Source: Candidatus Methylophosphatis haderslevensis (GTDB lineage: Bacteria; Pseudomonadota; Gammaproteobacteria; Burkholderiales; Rhodocyclaceae). From it: 64,000 bases of DNA. The notes beneath the pieces are model-generated. The model was not told the origin of the DNA. It saw only the letters and a list, made by a program, of their open reading frames with translations, and did not search any database. Location: contig JADJSA010000017.1 of assembly GCA_016711925.1 (NCBI GenBank), forward strand, positions 372,001-436,000, read 5' to 3'. Both the position numbers and the translations under genes were made by a program. This document shows positions 15,973-24,184 of the stretch, one piece after another (within the stretch, counting starts at the first letter, position 1; each line of letters begins with the position of its first letter).

Positions 15973-18540
15973 TCAGAGGGTCGCGAGGAAGGCAGTCAGC
16001 GCCTTCTTGTCTTCGGGCGGCAGGCCTTCGCCGAACCGATGGCCGCCGTTTTCGAGATCCTCCCGGCACGAGGTGTAGAACTCGCTCGCCAGGTACGGGC
16101 GCCGGGCGATCGCCGAAGCGAGCGAGCGCGGATTCTTCTTCACTTCCTCGGCGATGGCCTTGAAATCGGCTGCAAGGCGTTTGGCATCTTCCGCACCGTA
16201 GCGTTTGGTCAAATCCGCTTCGAGTTCCTGCGGCGCAGTCTTCGTCCGCACCAGATCGACGATGAACGGCTTGTGCTGGAAATTGCCGACCCGGCCGGCG
16301 GTGAGCTGGCGCCCATCCACCTCGAGCGGGATCACCAGTTCGAGACCGAGCACCTGCCGTGCTTCGTCGCCGTCCCACAGCCGCGGCCCGACGCGCAGCG
16401 TGACCGGCTCGTTCAGTACCGTCACGCGGCGCCCGCGTTTGTCGGGGTTGAGCAGTTCGTCCATCGACATCTTGTAAAGACGGAAGCGCCCGTCGACGCT
16501 CGGGTCGACCTCGAAGCAGGCCGGCTGCTGCCCGGGCGGCAGCAGCTTGTTGGCGGGGTCGACATAGCGCGGCCGCTGGCCGTAGAAGTCGTTCGCCTTG
16601 TTCTGCGGTTTGCCGCACAGTTCGGGGCCGACGGCGTTGTTGTGCATGAACGGTGCATGGGCCCACAGGCTGAGCAGCGAGATGTTGCGGTAATAGCTGC
16701 GGCCGCCGTCGGCCGGCTCCTTGAGGTTGGCATCGCGTTCGCGCGCGCGCAGCGTCTCGGAGCCGTACTGCTGCCAGACGTGGCCTTCCATGTGATTTGA
16801 ATGCAGCGCGCGGCAGTGCTCGGTGCCGACTTCCGTGACCTTGGTACCACGGTCGTTGCCGAGCCAGTCTTCACGCAGACCGGTGGTGTCGGAGACCTTG
16901 CGGAAGTCGAGTCCACTCTGCTTGCCCACGATCGCGTCGGCCTGGCTCGAATGGCAGCGAGCGCAGTTTTCCGCAAACAGCCGTTCGCCGCGCGCCACGG
17001 CGCCTGCGCCGAATTCCTTCTCCAGATCGACGACCAGATCCTGATGCCCGTATTTCGCCTGCGGATTGACCTTGCGCAACGTGTTCTCGCGCGCCGCCTG
17101 CAGATCGGTCGCATTCGCTTCCTTCGACAGGAAGAAGGCAAGAATGTTGGGCAGACGATCCTCGATCGCGCGGAAGTTCGGACAATCCCGACGGCATTGG
17201 CCGATGTCGAACGGGGTCTGGCCGAAGCCGCGCTGCTGCGGATCGATCTGGCGCAGATCGGAAAAGTGGTTGACCCAGCACTGCTCGGAGCACGATCCGA
17301 TGTTGAAGTAAACACGCTGGATCGCCTCGAGCACGCCGATCGAATCCTCGCCGCCCTTGAGGATGTGATGCACCGTCTCCCTGGCCTCGGACCAGCGCCA
17401 GCATTTGTTGCTGCGGCCGGGCTCGCACCAGCACTCGCCTTCGTTGGCGGCGCCGCTGCAGGATTCGGTCTTGCGCCACTTGCGCACCGACTCGTTGGCG
17501 AAGGTCGGCCGCTGGGCGATGTTGATCAGCGCATTGATGGTGCCCGGATTATTCACCTGGTCGCTGGCGATCGCCGAGGTATCGGAGGTACCGGGGCGCG
17601 CATGGGCGAACATCTGCCACTCCAGGCTGTTGCCCGGCATGCCGGAAACCATGATCTCGGAGAAGCGGGTGTACTGGTTGCCGATCAGTGCCTTGATGTT
17701 CTCCCATTTCGGGTTGGCCGGATCGGCCGGCGGATTGAGCGGGTCGAACGCGATGTGGCACGAACCGCAGGAGGTGCCGATCAGGTAGGGCGGTTCGACC
17801 GAACCATCGAGCAGCCGACTGACCGGCGCTTCGCCGTCGGAACCCTTGTCGTCCAGACGCCGGTTGTAGCCTTGCCAGGTCGCAAGGCCGCCGTTGAGCT
17901 TGAGCCAGGCTTCGCGATTGAACTTGGGATTGGGAAACTTGCGTATGCCGAGCGCACCGGTCGAGGTGCCGAACTTCAGATCGCACGGCGACTGGCGCTG
18001 GTCGCCATTCCTGGCGTGCGTGTCCTGCGGATCGAGCGGCGCGTCCTTGAAGTCGCAGGCCGGATCGCGGTAGCCGGTCTTGCCGACAAACTTGAGCAGT
18101 TCTTCGTCGCCCGGACACCAGTCGAAGCCGTAGGTTTCCTCCAGGCTCTTCGCCGGGCAGTTGGGCGAACCGGGCGTGCAGCAGCCGGGATCATTGATCG
18201 CGCCCCAGGCGCGAAAGCGGTCGCCGCGCTGATCGGAACGCAGCACGCGAAACCAGTCGATCAGCACGCCGACCCGTTGCTGGAAAACGTAGGTATGGAA
18301 GCGCTCGTTGCCGGCGGTGGCCTTGTACCAGATCTCGCGCCCGGCCCGCTCCGATGGCGAATACCCTTGCGCGCCGGCCTCGAAACCCGGCTCGGCGTAG
18401 CCGCCGGCGGCGGCTGGCCCGCTCGCGCCGGCCGCAGCCGGTTCGCTCGCCGGCGCCGGCTGCTGCGGCGCGTTGAGCGCCATCGCAACCGTGACACCGG
18501 CGACCAGCAAAACCGCGACAAGAGCAAGGCGATATCTCAT
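15973..18540 (-). CDS. Very large multi-domain c-type cytochrome, RoxA-related at the C-terminus
   Basis: An 855-residue protein with an N-terminal signal or anchor (residues 4-22) and a Pro/Ala-rich linker. Two c-heme sites are visible, CGSCH (258-262) and CARCH (526-530). It is unusually cysteine-rich between residues 118 and 455 (CC, CPGD, GECWCEP, CSEQCW, CRRDC), which would fit several disulfides in a periplasmic protein. Around residue 610-625 it has WAHAPFMHNNAVG, a diverged form of the RoxA-family APYLHNGSVP block. It is the first gene of the five-gene run, behind a GGAGAGA ribosome site and a promoter about 140 bases upstream. The activity is unknown; an oxidase or oxygenase acting on a large or insoluble substrate is only a guess from the RoxA relation. 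Confidence 0.7.
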   Translation of the reverse strand: MRYRLALVAVLLVAGVTVAMALNAPQQPAPASEPAAAGASGPAAAGGYAEPGFEAGAQGYSPSERAGREIWYKATAGNERFHTYVFQQRVGVLIDWFRVLRSDQRGDRFRAWGAINDPGCCTPGSPNCPAKSLEETYGFDWCPGDEELLKFVGKTGYRDPACDFKDAPLDPQDTHARNGDQRQSPCDLKFGTSTGALGIRKFPNPKFNREAWLKLNGGLATWQGYNRRLDDKGSDGEAPVSRLLDGSVEPPYLIGTSCGSCHIAFDPLNPPADPANPKWENIKALIGNQYTRFSEIMVSGMPGNSLEWQMFAHARPGTSDTSAIASDQVNNPGTINALINIAQRPTFANESVRKWRKTESCSGAANEGECWCEPGRSNKCWRWSEARETVHHILKGGEDSIGVLEAIQRVYFNIGSCSEQCWVNHFSDLRQIDPQQRGFGQTPFDIGQCRRDCPNFRAIEDRLPNILAFFLSKEANATDLQAARENTLRKVNPQAKYGHQDLVVDLEKEFGAGAVARGERLFAENCARCHSSQADAIVGKQSGLDFRKVSDTTGLREDWLGNDRGTKVTEVGTEHCRALHSNHMEGHVWQQYGSETLRARERDANLKEPADGGRSYYRNISLLSLWAHAPFMHNNAVGPELCGKPQNKANDFYGQRPRYVDPANKLLPPGQQPACFEVDPSVDGRFRLYKMSMDELLNPDKRGRRVTVLNEPVTLRVGPRLWDGDEARQVLGLELVIPLEVDGRQLTAGRVGNFQHKPFIVDLVRTKTAPQELEADLTKRYGAEDAKRLAADFKAIAEEVKKNPRSLASAIARRPYLASEFYTSCREDLENGGHRFGEGLPPEDKKALTAFLATL

Positions 18541-18677
18541 GTGTCTCTCCTGGCAGGGTTCGGCGACCGAATATCGGCCGCGGGCGTCGTCGCCCGGCAG
18601 CGATGCCGCGGCCAACCCGGCGCCGGATCGCGTTCGGGCACCGCGCGCCGTCGGGCCACGCCGAGGTGGCGATAGTC

Positions 18678-18706
18678 TTTATAGCGGCGCGGGGAACGGG
18701 TGTAAA
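18678..18706 (-). promoter_or_regulatory. sigma70 promoter of the cytochrome gene run
   Basis: Read on the minus strand, TTTACA (18701-18706), a 17-base spacer and TATAAA (18678-18683) form a near-consensus promoter. It points at the 18540 start codon and implies a leader of about 130 bases. Confidence 0.75.
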
Positions 18707-18886
18707 TCAGACGCTTGGCGCACCGGCTCGCGACCGCCTAGGTCGAAATGCCTAGCCCGAATGTTTCCGGGCGCCGCATCCGGGAGGGCTCATGCAGTCG
18801 CGGCGCGCGGTCCGGGCGCAGCGGTGAGCGCAATCGGACAGGTTGCGCCACGGCTGCAGCGGCAAAGGATTGTTGAGAAGCGCTGT

Positions 18887-18997
18887 CCTGAGAGCCGCAT
18901 GAACTGGGCGTCTACAGGCATATCAGGCTGCAGCCCAGCAACCACGCGGCTCGCAGGGATGGGCGCTTGCAGATCGCCGTTTGATGCGGCTTCCAGG
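18887..18997. repeat. Dispersed REP-like repeat, copy 3 (paired inverted arms)
   Basis: The left arm (18887 to about 18917, with GAGAGCCGCATGAACTGGGCG) and the right arm (18968-18997, GATCGCCGTTTGATGCGGC) are imperfect inverted copies of the dispersed repeat. They lie in the 506-base gap between the divergently oriented promoter region at 18690 and the SCO1 gene end. Apart from this repeat and that promoter I see nothing in the gap. Confidence 0.6.
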
Positions 18998-19046
18998 TCA
19001 GTCCTGATAAGCGCGCTCCGAATCGACGCGGCCGGCGGCGTACCCG

Positions 19047-19637
19047 CTACTTGCCTGCAAGCAGCCGCCGGATATCCTGGGCGACGCGCTCGGGCGTCTC
19101 GCCGTGCTTGACGAACAGTCGCAGGCGACCCTGCGGGTCGAACACGTAGGTACCGGCGGTATGGTCGATCGAATAGGCGGTCGGCGTCCGGCCGGGGTGC
19201 TTCTCGTAGAACACCTTGAAGTCTTTCGCCACCTGTTGGGTCGCGGGCAAATCGCCATGCAGCCCGAGGAACGACGGGTGGAACTGCGGCACGTACTGCG
19301 CGAGCATGGGCGGTGTGTCGCGCTCGGGGTCGACCGTCACGAACAGCACCTGCACGCGCTTGGCATCGGCGCCGAGCTGCTTCATGACCTCTGCCATCGC
19401 GGTCATGCTGGTGGGGCAGACATCGGGGCACTGGGTGTAGCCGAAGAACATCGCGACCACGCTGCCGCGGAAATCGGCCAGCGAACGCGGCTTGCCGTTG
19501 TGGTCGGTGAGGTGGAAATCCTTGCCGAAGTCGGCACCGGTGATGTCGGTGCTCAGGAACGTGACCGCGCGCTCGCCGCATCCGCCGCCCGCGAGGACGG
19601 CGAGCCACGCCAGCAGCACGATCCGCAGCAGGCGCAT
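19047..19637 (-). CDS. SCO1/SenC-family copper chaperone for cytochrome oxidase
   Basis: A 196-residue thioredoxin-fold protein that would deliver copper to, or reduce, the CuA site of subunit II. An N-terminal hydrophobic segment ends in GGGC (Cys20), a probable lipid anchor. The copper motif is CPDVC (70-74), and the distal His is in IDHTAGT near residue 160. VTVDPERDTP is the usual SCO signature. The stop overlaps the ctaB start by one base (positions 19637), so it is the last gene of the ctaB run. All expected metal ligands are present. Confidence 0.92.
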   Translation of the reverse strand: MRLLRIVLLAWLAVLAGGGCGERAVTFLSTDITGADFGKDFHLTDHNGKPRSLADFRGSVVAMFFGYTQCPDVCPTSMTAMAEVMKQLGADAKRVQVLFVTVDPERDTPPMLAQYVPQFHPSFLGLHGDLPATQQVAKDFKVFYEKHPGRTPTAYSIDHTAGTYVFDPQGRLRLFVKHGETPERVAQDIRRLLAGK

Positions 19638-20536
19638 CAGAATGGCAGGTAGTGATCGACCAGCAGGGCGGCGAACAGCGCGCTGAGGTAGAGGATCGAG
19701 TAGCGGAAGGTGCGCCGCGCCAGATCGTCGCTGTAGCGGATGTTCAGGCGGATCGCGTAGGCCAGAAAAACGCCGCCGAGTGCCACCGCGCTGGCCAGGT
19801 AGATCCAGCCGCTCATGCGGGTGGCGAAAGGCAGCAGCGAAACCCCCAACAGGATCAGCGTGTACAGCAGCACGTGCAGCCGCGTGTATTCGGGTCCGTG
19901 CGTCACGGGCAGCATCGGCAGGCCGGCGCGCGCGTATTCCTTGGTCCGGTAGAGCGCGAGCGCCCAGAAATGCGGCGGCGTCCAGGCGAAGATGATCAGG
20001 AACAGAATCAGTGCGTCATGCGAAATCTCGCCGGTCACCGCGGCCCAGCCGAGCACCGGCGGCATCGCGCCGGAGGCGCCGCCGATGACGATGTTCTGGG
20101 GCGTCATCGGTTTGAGGAGCACCGTGTAGACCACCGCGTAACCGATGAACGTGGCGAAGGTGAGCCACATGGTGAGCGGATTGACCAACTGGTGCAGGAT
20201 GACCAGACCGAGCCCGCCGACGATGGCGGAAAACACCAGCGTCTGCCGCATGCCGAGTTCGCCGCGTGCGGTGGGCCGGGCGCGGGTGCGCGCCATCAGC
20301 GCATCGACCGTGCGTTCGACCAGACAGTTGATGGCCGCCGCCGCGCCGGCGACCAGCGCGATGCCGACAGTGGCCGCAAGCACCGTGGCCATCGGCGGCA
20401 AGCCCTGGGGCACGGCGAGGAACATGCCAATCACCGCGCAGAACACGATTAGCGTGTTTACGCGCGGCTTGGTCAGGGCGAGGTACTGCTGCAGGCGCAG
20501 CGCAAGGGGATTGTGTTCGAGCGAAACGGCTTTCAT
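19637..20536 (-). CDS. ctaB: Protoheme IX farnesyltransferase (heme O synthase)
   Basis: A 299-residue UbiA-family prenyltransferase of the inner membrane that adds a farnesyl group to heme B to give heme O. About nine transmembrane helices are visible. The first Asp-rich motif region is at NCLVERTVDALMARTRARP, and the second loop carries TPPHFWALALYR and KEYARAGLPMLPV, both hallmarks of CtaB/CyoE. It lies between an SCO-like gene (198 bases upstream) and the SCO1 gene. Heme O normally passes to CtaA, but no ctaA gene is found beside it here. Confidence 0.96.
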   Translation of the reverse strand: MKAVSLEHNPLALRLQQYLALTKPRVNTLIVFCAVIGMFLAVPQGLPPMATVLAATVGIALVAGAAAAINCLVERTVDALMARTRARPTARGELGMRQTLVFSAIVGGLGLVILHQLVNPLTMWLTFATFIGYAVVYTVLLKPMTPQNIVIGGASGAMPPVLGWAAVTGEISHDALILFLIIFAWTPPHFWALALYRTKEYARAGLPMLPVTHGPEYTRLHVLLYTLILLGVSLLPFATRMSGWIYLASAVALGGVFLAYAIRLNIRYSDDLARRTFRYSILYLSALFAALLVDHYLPF

Positions 20537-20733
20537 CGCGGACTCTCAAAAAGGGATTTCGGAGGCAATGACAAAGTCACGGCAGAAGTCAGGTTCGCGA
20601 CGCGCAATTTTACCATGGCGGGCCGCGCCGCCGTGGCGCGAGGCCAGGTTTGCGCGAGAACTCGGCAACACATCGCCGGCGAACCGTTGCACGGGTAGTC
20701 GAACCGGCGCAGGCGAGACGTTTGCGGTGCATG

Positions 20734-21306
20734 TCAGCCGATGCGCGAGGCCTTGAGCAGGCGTTCGAGATCCTTGAGCATGCGCTTGGGCTCAGGATCG
20801 GCGGGAAAGCGCATCATCAGATTGCCCAGCGGATCGATCGTCATGACCGCTCGCGCTGTGCCTACGCCTGCGCCGGCGGCGTCGAGCTGCGCAAGCAGGG
20901 CGGACCGTTCTGCCCTGACGACATGGAGCCCGGGGTGTTGCTTGAGCAGGGCCTCGTCGGGGCGGCCGGGGTCAGTCAGCAGCCAGACCCGTTCCACGCG
21001 GTCCATCTCCTTGCCCAGCGCGGTTCGTACCTGCCGCATGTAGTAGAGCGTCTGACGGCAGGATTCGTCGCAGGTCGAAGCGCCGGCATACGCCAGAATC
21101 CAGCGTCCGCGCAGCTGTCCGGGCGAGAACGGCTCGCCGTCGATCTCAAACAACGCCTCCTGAACGACCGGCCTGGGCTCGAGCAGTGCGCCGTAGTTGG
21201 TGGATTTGGCAGGCTGCCATACATAGAAGGCGAGGTAGGAGGCCAGCACCGGCACCACGCACACGGCGGCAATCAGCACCAGGGTTTGTCGACCGGTAAG
21301 TTTCAT
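20734..21306 (-). CDS. SCO-like thioredoxin-fold protein of the cytochrome oxidase locus
   Basis: A 190-residue protein anchored by one transmembrane helix (residues about 8-28). A CxxxC pair in STCDESC resembles the SCO copper motif, and the core carries VWLLTDPGRPD where SCO proteins have VTVDP. The distal His is not obvious, so it may be a thiol reductant rather than a copper carrier. Proteins like this commonly lie between SURF1 and ctaA in betaproteobacterial oxidase loci. It is 7 bases from the SURF1 stop, hence probably co-transcribed. The ATG at 21306 starts the membrane helix; the upstream extension is out of character. Confidence 0.75.
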   Translation of the reverse strand: MKLTGRQTLVLIAAVCVVPVLASYLAFYVWQPAKSTNYGALLEPRPVVQEALFEIDGEPFSPGQLRGRWILAYAGASTCDESCRQTLYYMRQVRTALGKEMDRVERVWLLTDPGRPDEALLKQHPGLHVVRAERSALLAQLDAAGAGVGTARAVMTIDPLGNLMMRFPADPEPKRMLKDLERLLKASRIG

Positions 21307-21313
21307 GACTTCC

Positions 21314-22012
21314 TCAAGGCTGGCTCGGGCGCCTGCGGCTGCGCAAGACGGAGACAGCAAAGAAAACGGCGGCGGCGACGGCCAGCCCGAACCACTGGAA
21401 CGCGTAGCCGCGGTGCTTGTCGATGCCCAGATCGGGGCGGTCCCATGCGCGCAGCAATCCGTCGTCCGCCTCCGAGGTCTGCTGCAGGATAACCGGCTGC
21501 AGCGTCAGCCCGGTCGCTTCGCGGTAGCGCTCGAGGGTCAGGTTTTGCCACACCCGCCCTTGCGGCGCGGCGCCGGGCAGTTCGAACACCCGCACAGCCG
21601 GCGGGCGCAGTTCGCCAACGACCTCGACCGCGCCGGCAGGCGTCCGGACGGCCGGTTCATGGCGGTCGCCGAACCCGGCGATCCAGCCGCGCAGCACCAG
21701 CAGGTGCATGTCGCTGCCGGCAATCTTGAGCGGGGTGACGACATGGTATCCGGCAACTCCGCCGTGCACCTTGTTGTCGATCAGCACGGTTCGATCCGCC
21801 AGCCAGGTTCCGCGGGCGCGGGCGCGCTGGTACTCGACGTCCTTTCGATTGACCGGCGCCCCCCCGATATCGATCGGCGCTCGGCCCAGCCCCTGATCGA
21901 GAGTTGCCTGCAGTGCCTGCTTCTGCGCGGCACGGTCCAATTGCCAGCAGCCGGCCAGCACGCCCGTCAGAATCAGCAGCGCACAAAGCAGGGCCGGCAG
22001 CAGGCGTTTCAC
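21314..22012 (-). CDS. SURF1-family cytochrome oxidase assembly protein
   Basis: About 232 residues with two transmembrane helices, one at the N-terminus (LLPALLCALLILTGVLAGCW) and one at the C-terminus (GYAFQWFGLAVAAAVFFAV), enclosing a periplasmic domain. GYHVVTPL, the WQNL segment and GYAFQWF are SURF1 signatures. The family helps insert heme a into subunit I. The GTG at 22012 is my choice because it places the first helix at the N-terminus; another GTG 15 bases upstream is possible. A minus-strand terminator just upstream (22303-22330) implies that SURF1 starts its own transcript. Confidence 0.88.
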   Translation of the reverse strand: MKRLLPALLCALLILTGVLAGCWQLDRAAQKQALQATLDQGLGRAPIDIGGAPVNRKDVEYQRARARGTWLADRTVLIDNKVHGGVAGYHVVTPLKIAGSDMHLLVLRGWIAGFGDRHEPAVRTPAGAVEVVGELRPPAVRVFELPGAAPQGRVWQNLTLERYREATGLTLQPVILQQTSEADDGLLRAWDRPDLGIDKHRGYAFQWFGLAVAAAVFFAVSVLRSRRRPSQP

Positions 22013-22090
22013 GCGCTGCCCCGGCACGGAGTTGGAGCAAGCGCGCCGCAGCGGGTACACTTGTCTGTCCGATCCAATGCTTGCCCCGCC

Positions 22091-22294
22091 ATGCGACTCG
22101 TTGTCATCGTGTTTCTGGTTCTGATCGTTGCCAGCCTTGGCTCGGCGCTGATGTTCCTGTTCAAGGACCGCGGCGATCCCGAAGTGAGCAGGCGCATGGC
22201 CAAGGCGCTTGCGTTGCGCGTCGGATTGTCGATCACGCTGTTTATGCTGCTGATGGGCGGCTATTACTTCGGTCTGCTTACCGGCCGCCTGTAG
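22091..22294 (+). CDS. Twin-transmembrane-helix protein, DUF2909 type
   Basis: A 67-residue protein with two membrane helices (residues 2-24 and about 44-64) linked by a short basic loop (FKDRGDPEVSRRM). It matches the small twin-TM proteins found beside coxC and SURF1 in betaproteobacteria. It is encoded on the opposite strand to its neighbours, between the SURF1 start and the coxC 3' end. An assembly role is inferred only from location. Confidence 0.75.
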   Translation: MRLVVIVFLVLIVASLGSALMFLFKDRGDPEVSRRMAKALALRVGLSITLFMLLMGGYYFGLLTGRL

Positions 22295-22302
22295 CGTCGC
22301 CC

Positions 22303-22330
22303 AAAAAAAGCGCCGCATTTTCAGCGGCGC
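22303..22330 (-). terminator. Rho-independent terminator after coxC
   Basis: On the minus strand, GCGCCGC (22324-22330) pairs with GCGGCGC (22310-22316), followed by seven T (22303-22309). It ends the coxB-coxA-ctaG-coxC transcript before SURF1. Confidence 0.85.
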
Positions 22331-22417
22331 GACAACTCTTACCCCGTTTTTGTGTTCTCGCTTGGAATTGCCGGGAGCCCCTCCACCGTTCCTCTTGGAA
22401 CTGTTCTTTTCTGAACG

Positions 22418-23272
22418 CTATAGCCAATACACGACAACGAACAGGAACAGCCAGACCACGTCGACAAAGTGCCAGTACCAGGCGACGGCTTCGAAAGCGA
22501 AGTGATGGTCGGGTTTGAAATGCCCCTTCATGACGCGCAGCAGGATGACGATCAGCATCGTCGCACCGATGGTTACGTGCAAGCCGTGAAACCCGGTCAG
22601 CATAAAAAACGTGGAGCCGAAAATCCCGGAACTAAGGCGCAGATTCAAATCGCTGTAGGCGTGTGCGTACTCCATGATCTGCAGACTGAGGAACAGCAGA
22701 CCCAGGGCGATGGTGAGGAACAGACCCAGCTTCAATTGCCCGCGGTTGTTGTTGAGCAAACCCCAGTGCGCCCAGGTCAGCGTGGCGCCGGAAGTCAGCA
22801 GCAACAGCGTGTTGATCGCCGGAATGCCCCAGGCGCCGATCGGCGTAAACGGGTCGACGATATGCCCCGGCGATACCTTGATCGGCCACTGGGCGGAGAA
22901 ATTGCCCCAGAGAAACTGCTGATGATCCAAACTGGACAGGTCGGGCAACGCGATGACGCGGACATAGAACAGGGCGCCGAAGAATCCGGCAAAGAACATC
23001 ACCTCGGAAAAGATGAACCAGCCCATGCTCCAGCGGAAAGATACGTCAACATTGCTGCCGTAATTGCCGCCCTCGGATTCCCGGATAACCTGCCCGAACC
23101 AGCCGAAAAGCATATACACGAGCGTGGCGAAGCCGAGCGCGAGAATGAGCGGACCCGAGCTGACCTTGTTCATCCAGAACACCGCCCCGGTTGCCATCAG
23201 CAGCAGTGCGATCGATCCGAAGATCGGATAGCGCGAAGGCTCCGGAACAAAGTATTTTTCTATGTGAGTCAT
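22418..23272 (-). CDS. coxC: Cytochrome c oxidase subunit III
   Basis: A 284-residue inner-membrane subunit with seven transmembrane helices. Typical segments are YFVPEPSRYPIFGSIALLLM at the start, FWMNKVSSGP, the conserved Glu region FSEVMFFAGFFGALFY, FFMLTGFHGLHVTIG, and AVAWYWHFVDVVWLFLF at the end. Subunit III stabilises subunit I and guides proton uptake; it binds no metal. It follows a DUF2970 gene by 23 bases, in the standard oxidase order, and is followed by a terminator. Confidence 0.97.
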   Translation of the reverse strand: MTHIEKYFVPEPSRYPIFGSIALLLMATGAVFWMNKVSSGPLILALGFATLVYMLFGWFGQVIRESEGGNYGSNVDVSFRWSMGWFIFSEVMFFAGFFGALFYVRVIALPDLSSLDHQQFLWGNFSAQWPIKVSPGHIVDPFTPIGAWGIPAINTLLLLTSGATLTWAHWGLLNNNRGQLKLGLFLTIALGLLFLSLQIMEYAHAYSDLNLRLSSGIFGSTFFMLTGFHGLHVTIGATMLIVILLRVMKGHFKPDHHFAFEAVAWYWHFVDVVWLFLFVVVYWL

Positions 23273-23295
23273 CCGATATCTCCCCTCGGGAATGG

Positions 23296-23508
23296 CTACT
23301 GTGATACGACGAATCTAACAACTAGCACGATGGAAAGCACGAACACGACCGCGGCGAAGATGCCGGCGATAATGACGTGCACCGGGTTGAGCGAGGACGC
23401 GTCCTGATTATAGTCGCGGCGCTTGCGCACCCCGGCAAACGACCACAGCACCGCCCTGACGGTAGACAGAAATCCGGCGCGCTGCGGGGTATCGTCGCCA
23501 TCGCTCAA
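23296..23508 (-). CDS. DUF2970 small membrane protein
   Basis: A 70-residue protein. A cytoplasmic N-terminus (FLSTVRAVLWSFAGVRKRRDYNQD) leads to one transmembrane helix (residues about 45-66). FxGxRKxxxY followed by HVIIAGI is the DUF2970 pattern, normally encoded between ctaG and coxC. Its start overlaps the ctaG stop by 4 bases. Role unknown; association with the oxidase is by location. Confidence 0.85.
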   Translation of the reverse strand: MSDGDDTPQRAGFLSTVRAVLWSFAGVRKRRDYNQDASSLNPVHVIIAGIFAAVVFVLSIVLVVRFVVSQ

Positions 23509-24059
23509 CTTCTGCCGCCTTGCGCAACCGCGGAACCTGCTGCCCGATCAACCGCGCCCTCCACTTCGAAGAACGTGTAGGACAAAGTGATGGTGCCGAC
23601 ATCCGAAGGAAGGGCCGAATCGACGACAAACGTCACCGGCATCCGCCGCCGCTCGCCCGCCGCTAGCGTCTGCTTGGAAAAGCAGAAGCATTCCAGCTTG
23701 CGAAAATACTGTGCCGCGTTGCGCGGTCCGTAGCTCGGAATCGCCTGCCCGGATACCGGCCGGTCCAGAGTGTTCATCACTTCATAGGTAACGGTCGTCA
23801 GTTGGCCGGGATGAACCGCAATACTGGACTCGAGTGGCCGAAAACGCCACGGCATGGCGTGCGTATTGGCATCGAACTCGATCGTCACCGACCGCGCGAG
23901 ATCGACCTGGGTGTTCGTGACCGCATCCGCCCGCAGAAGGTTGTTGATACCGGAAACTTCGCAGATCTTGTCGTAGAAGGGCACCAGCGCGAAACCGAAA
24001 CCGAACATGCCGATGGCAACCACGGTCAATTTGATCAGCATTTTCCGGTTGCCCGTCAT
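23505..24059 (-). CDS. ctaG: CtaG/Cox11 copper chaperone for subunit I
   Basis: A 184-residue protein anchored by one N-terminal helix (KLTVVAIGMFGFGFALVPFY), with a periplasmic beta-sandwich. The copper-binding FCF motif lies in LECFCFSKQ, and the conserved FVVD and LSYTFF segments follow. It loads CuB into subunit I. I chose the ATG at 24059 because it overlaps the stop of the 33-residue upstream gene (ATGA); another ATG exists 15 bases upstream. The order small protein-ctaG-DUF2970-coxC is the betaproteobacterial norm. Confidence 0.94.
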   Translation of the reverse strand: MTGNRKMLIKLTVVAIGMFGFGFALVPFYDKICEVSGINNLLRADAVTNTQVDLARSVTIEFDANTHAMPWRFRPLESSIAVHPGQLTTVTYEVMNTLDRPVSGQAIPSYGPRNAAQYFRKLECFCFSKQTLAAGERRRMPVTFVVDSALPSDVGTITLSYTFFEVEGAVDRAAGSAVAQGGRS

Positions 24060-24157
24060 TTGCCGAACACCCATACCTTTAGCATGATGCCGAAGAAGAA
24101 CACCGCAACGACGGACAGAAGAATCATCGCGGTGCGCTTGTTTGATCGCCCGTCCAT
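24056..24157 (-). CDS. Cytochrome oxidase small assembly protein (33 residues)
   Basis: A 33-residue single-helix protein: a short basic N-terminus (MDGRSNKRTAM), one hydrophobic helix (residues 11-31, with VVAVFFFGIML) and an aromatic end (VWVFGK). The position between coxA and ctaG, the length and the sequence pattern match the small assembly protein annotated there in many betaproteobacteria. Its TGA overlaps the ctaG ATG, and its ATG follows a GGAGG-like site in GGAGGCCCGCC. It is too short for ordinary gene finders. Confidence 0.8.
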   Translation of the reverse strand: MDGRSNKRTAMILLSVVAVFFFGIMLKVWVFGK

Positions 24158-24184
24158 GGCGGGCCTCCGGTCAGCCAACACCGC

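Noticed and set aside
13666..18675. Long plus-strand open frames (13666-15009, 15070-16800, 16801-18675) opposite the cytochrome genes
   Set aside because: The minus strand carries heme motifs, signal peptides and ribosome sites; the plus-strand frames have none and are antisense shadows.
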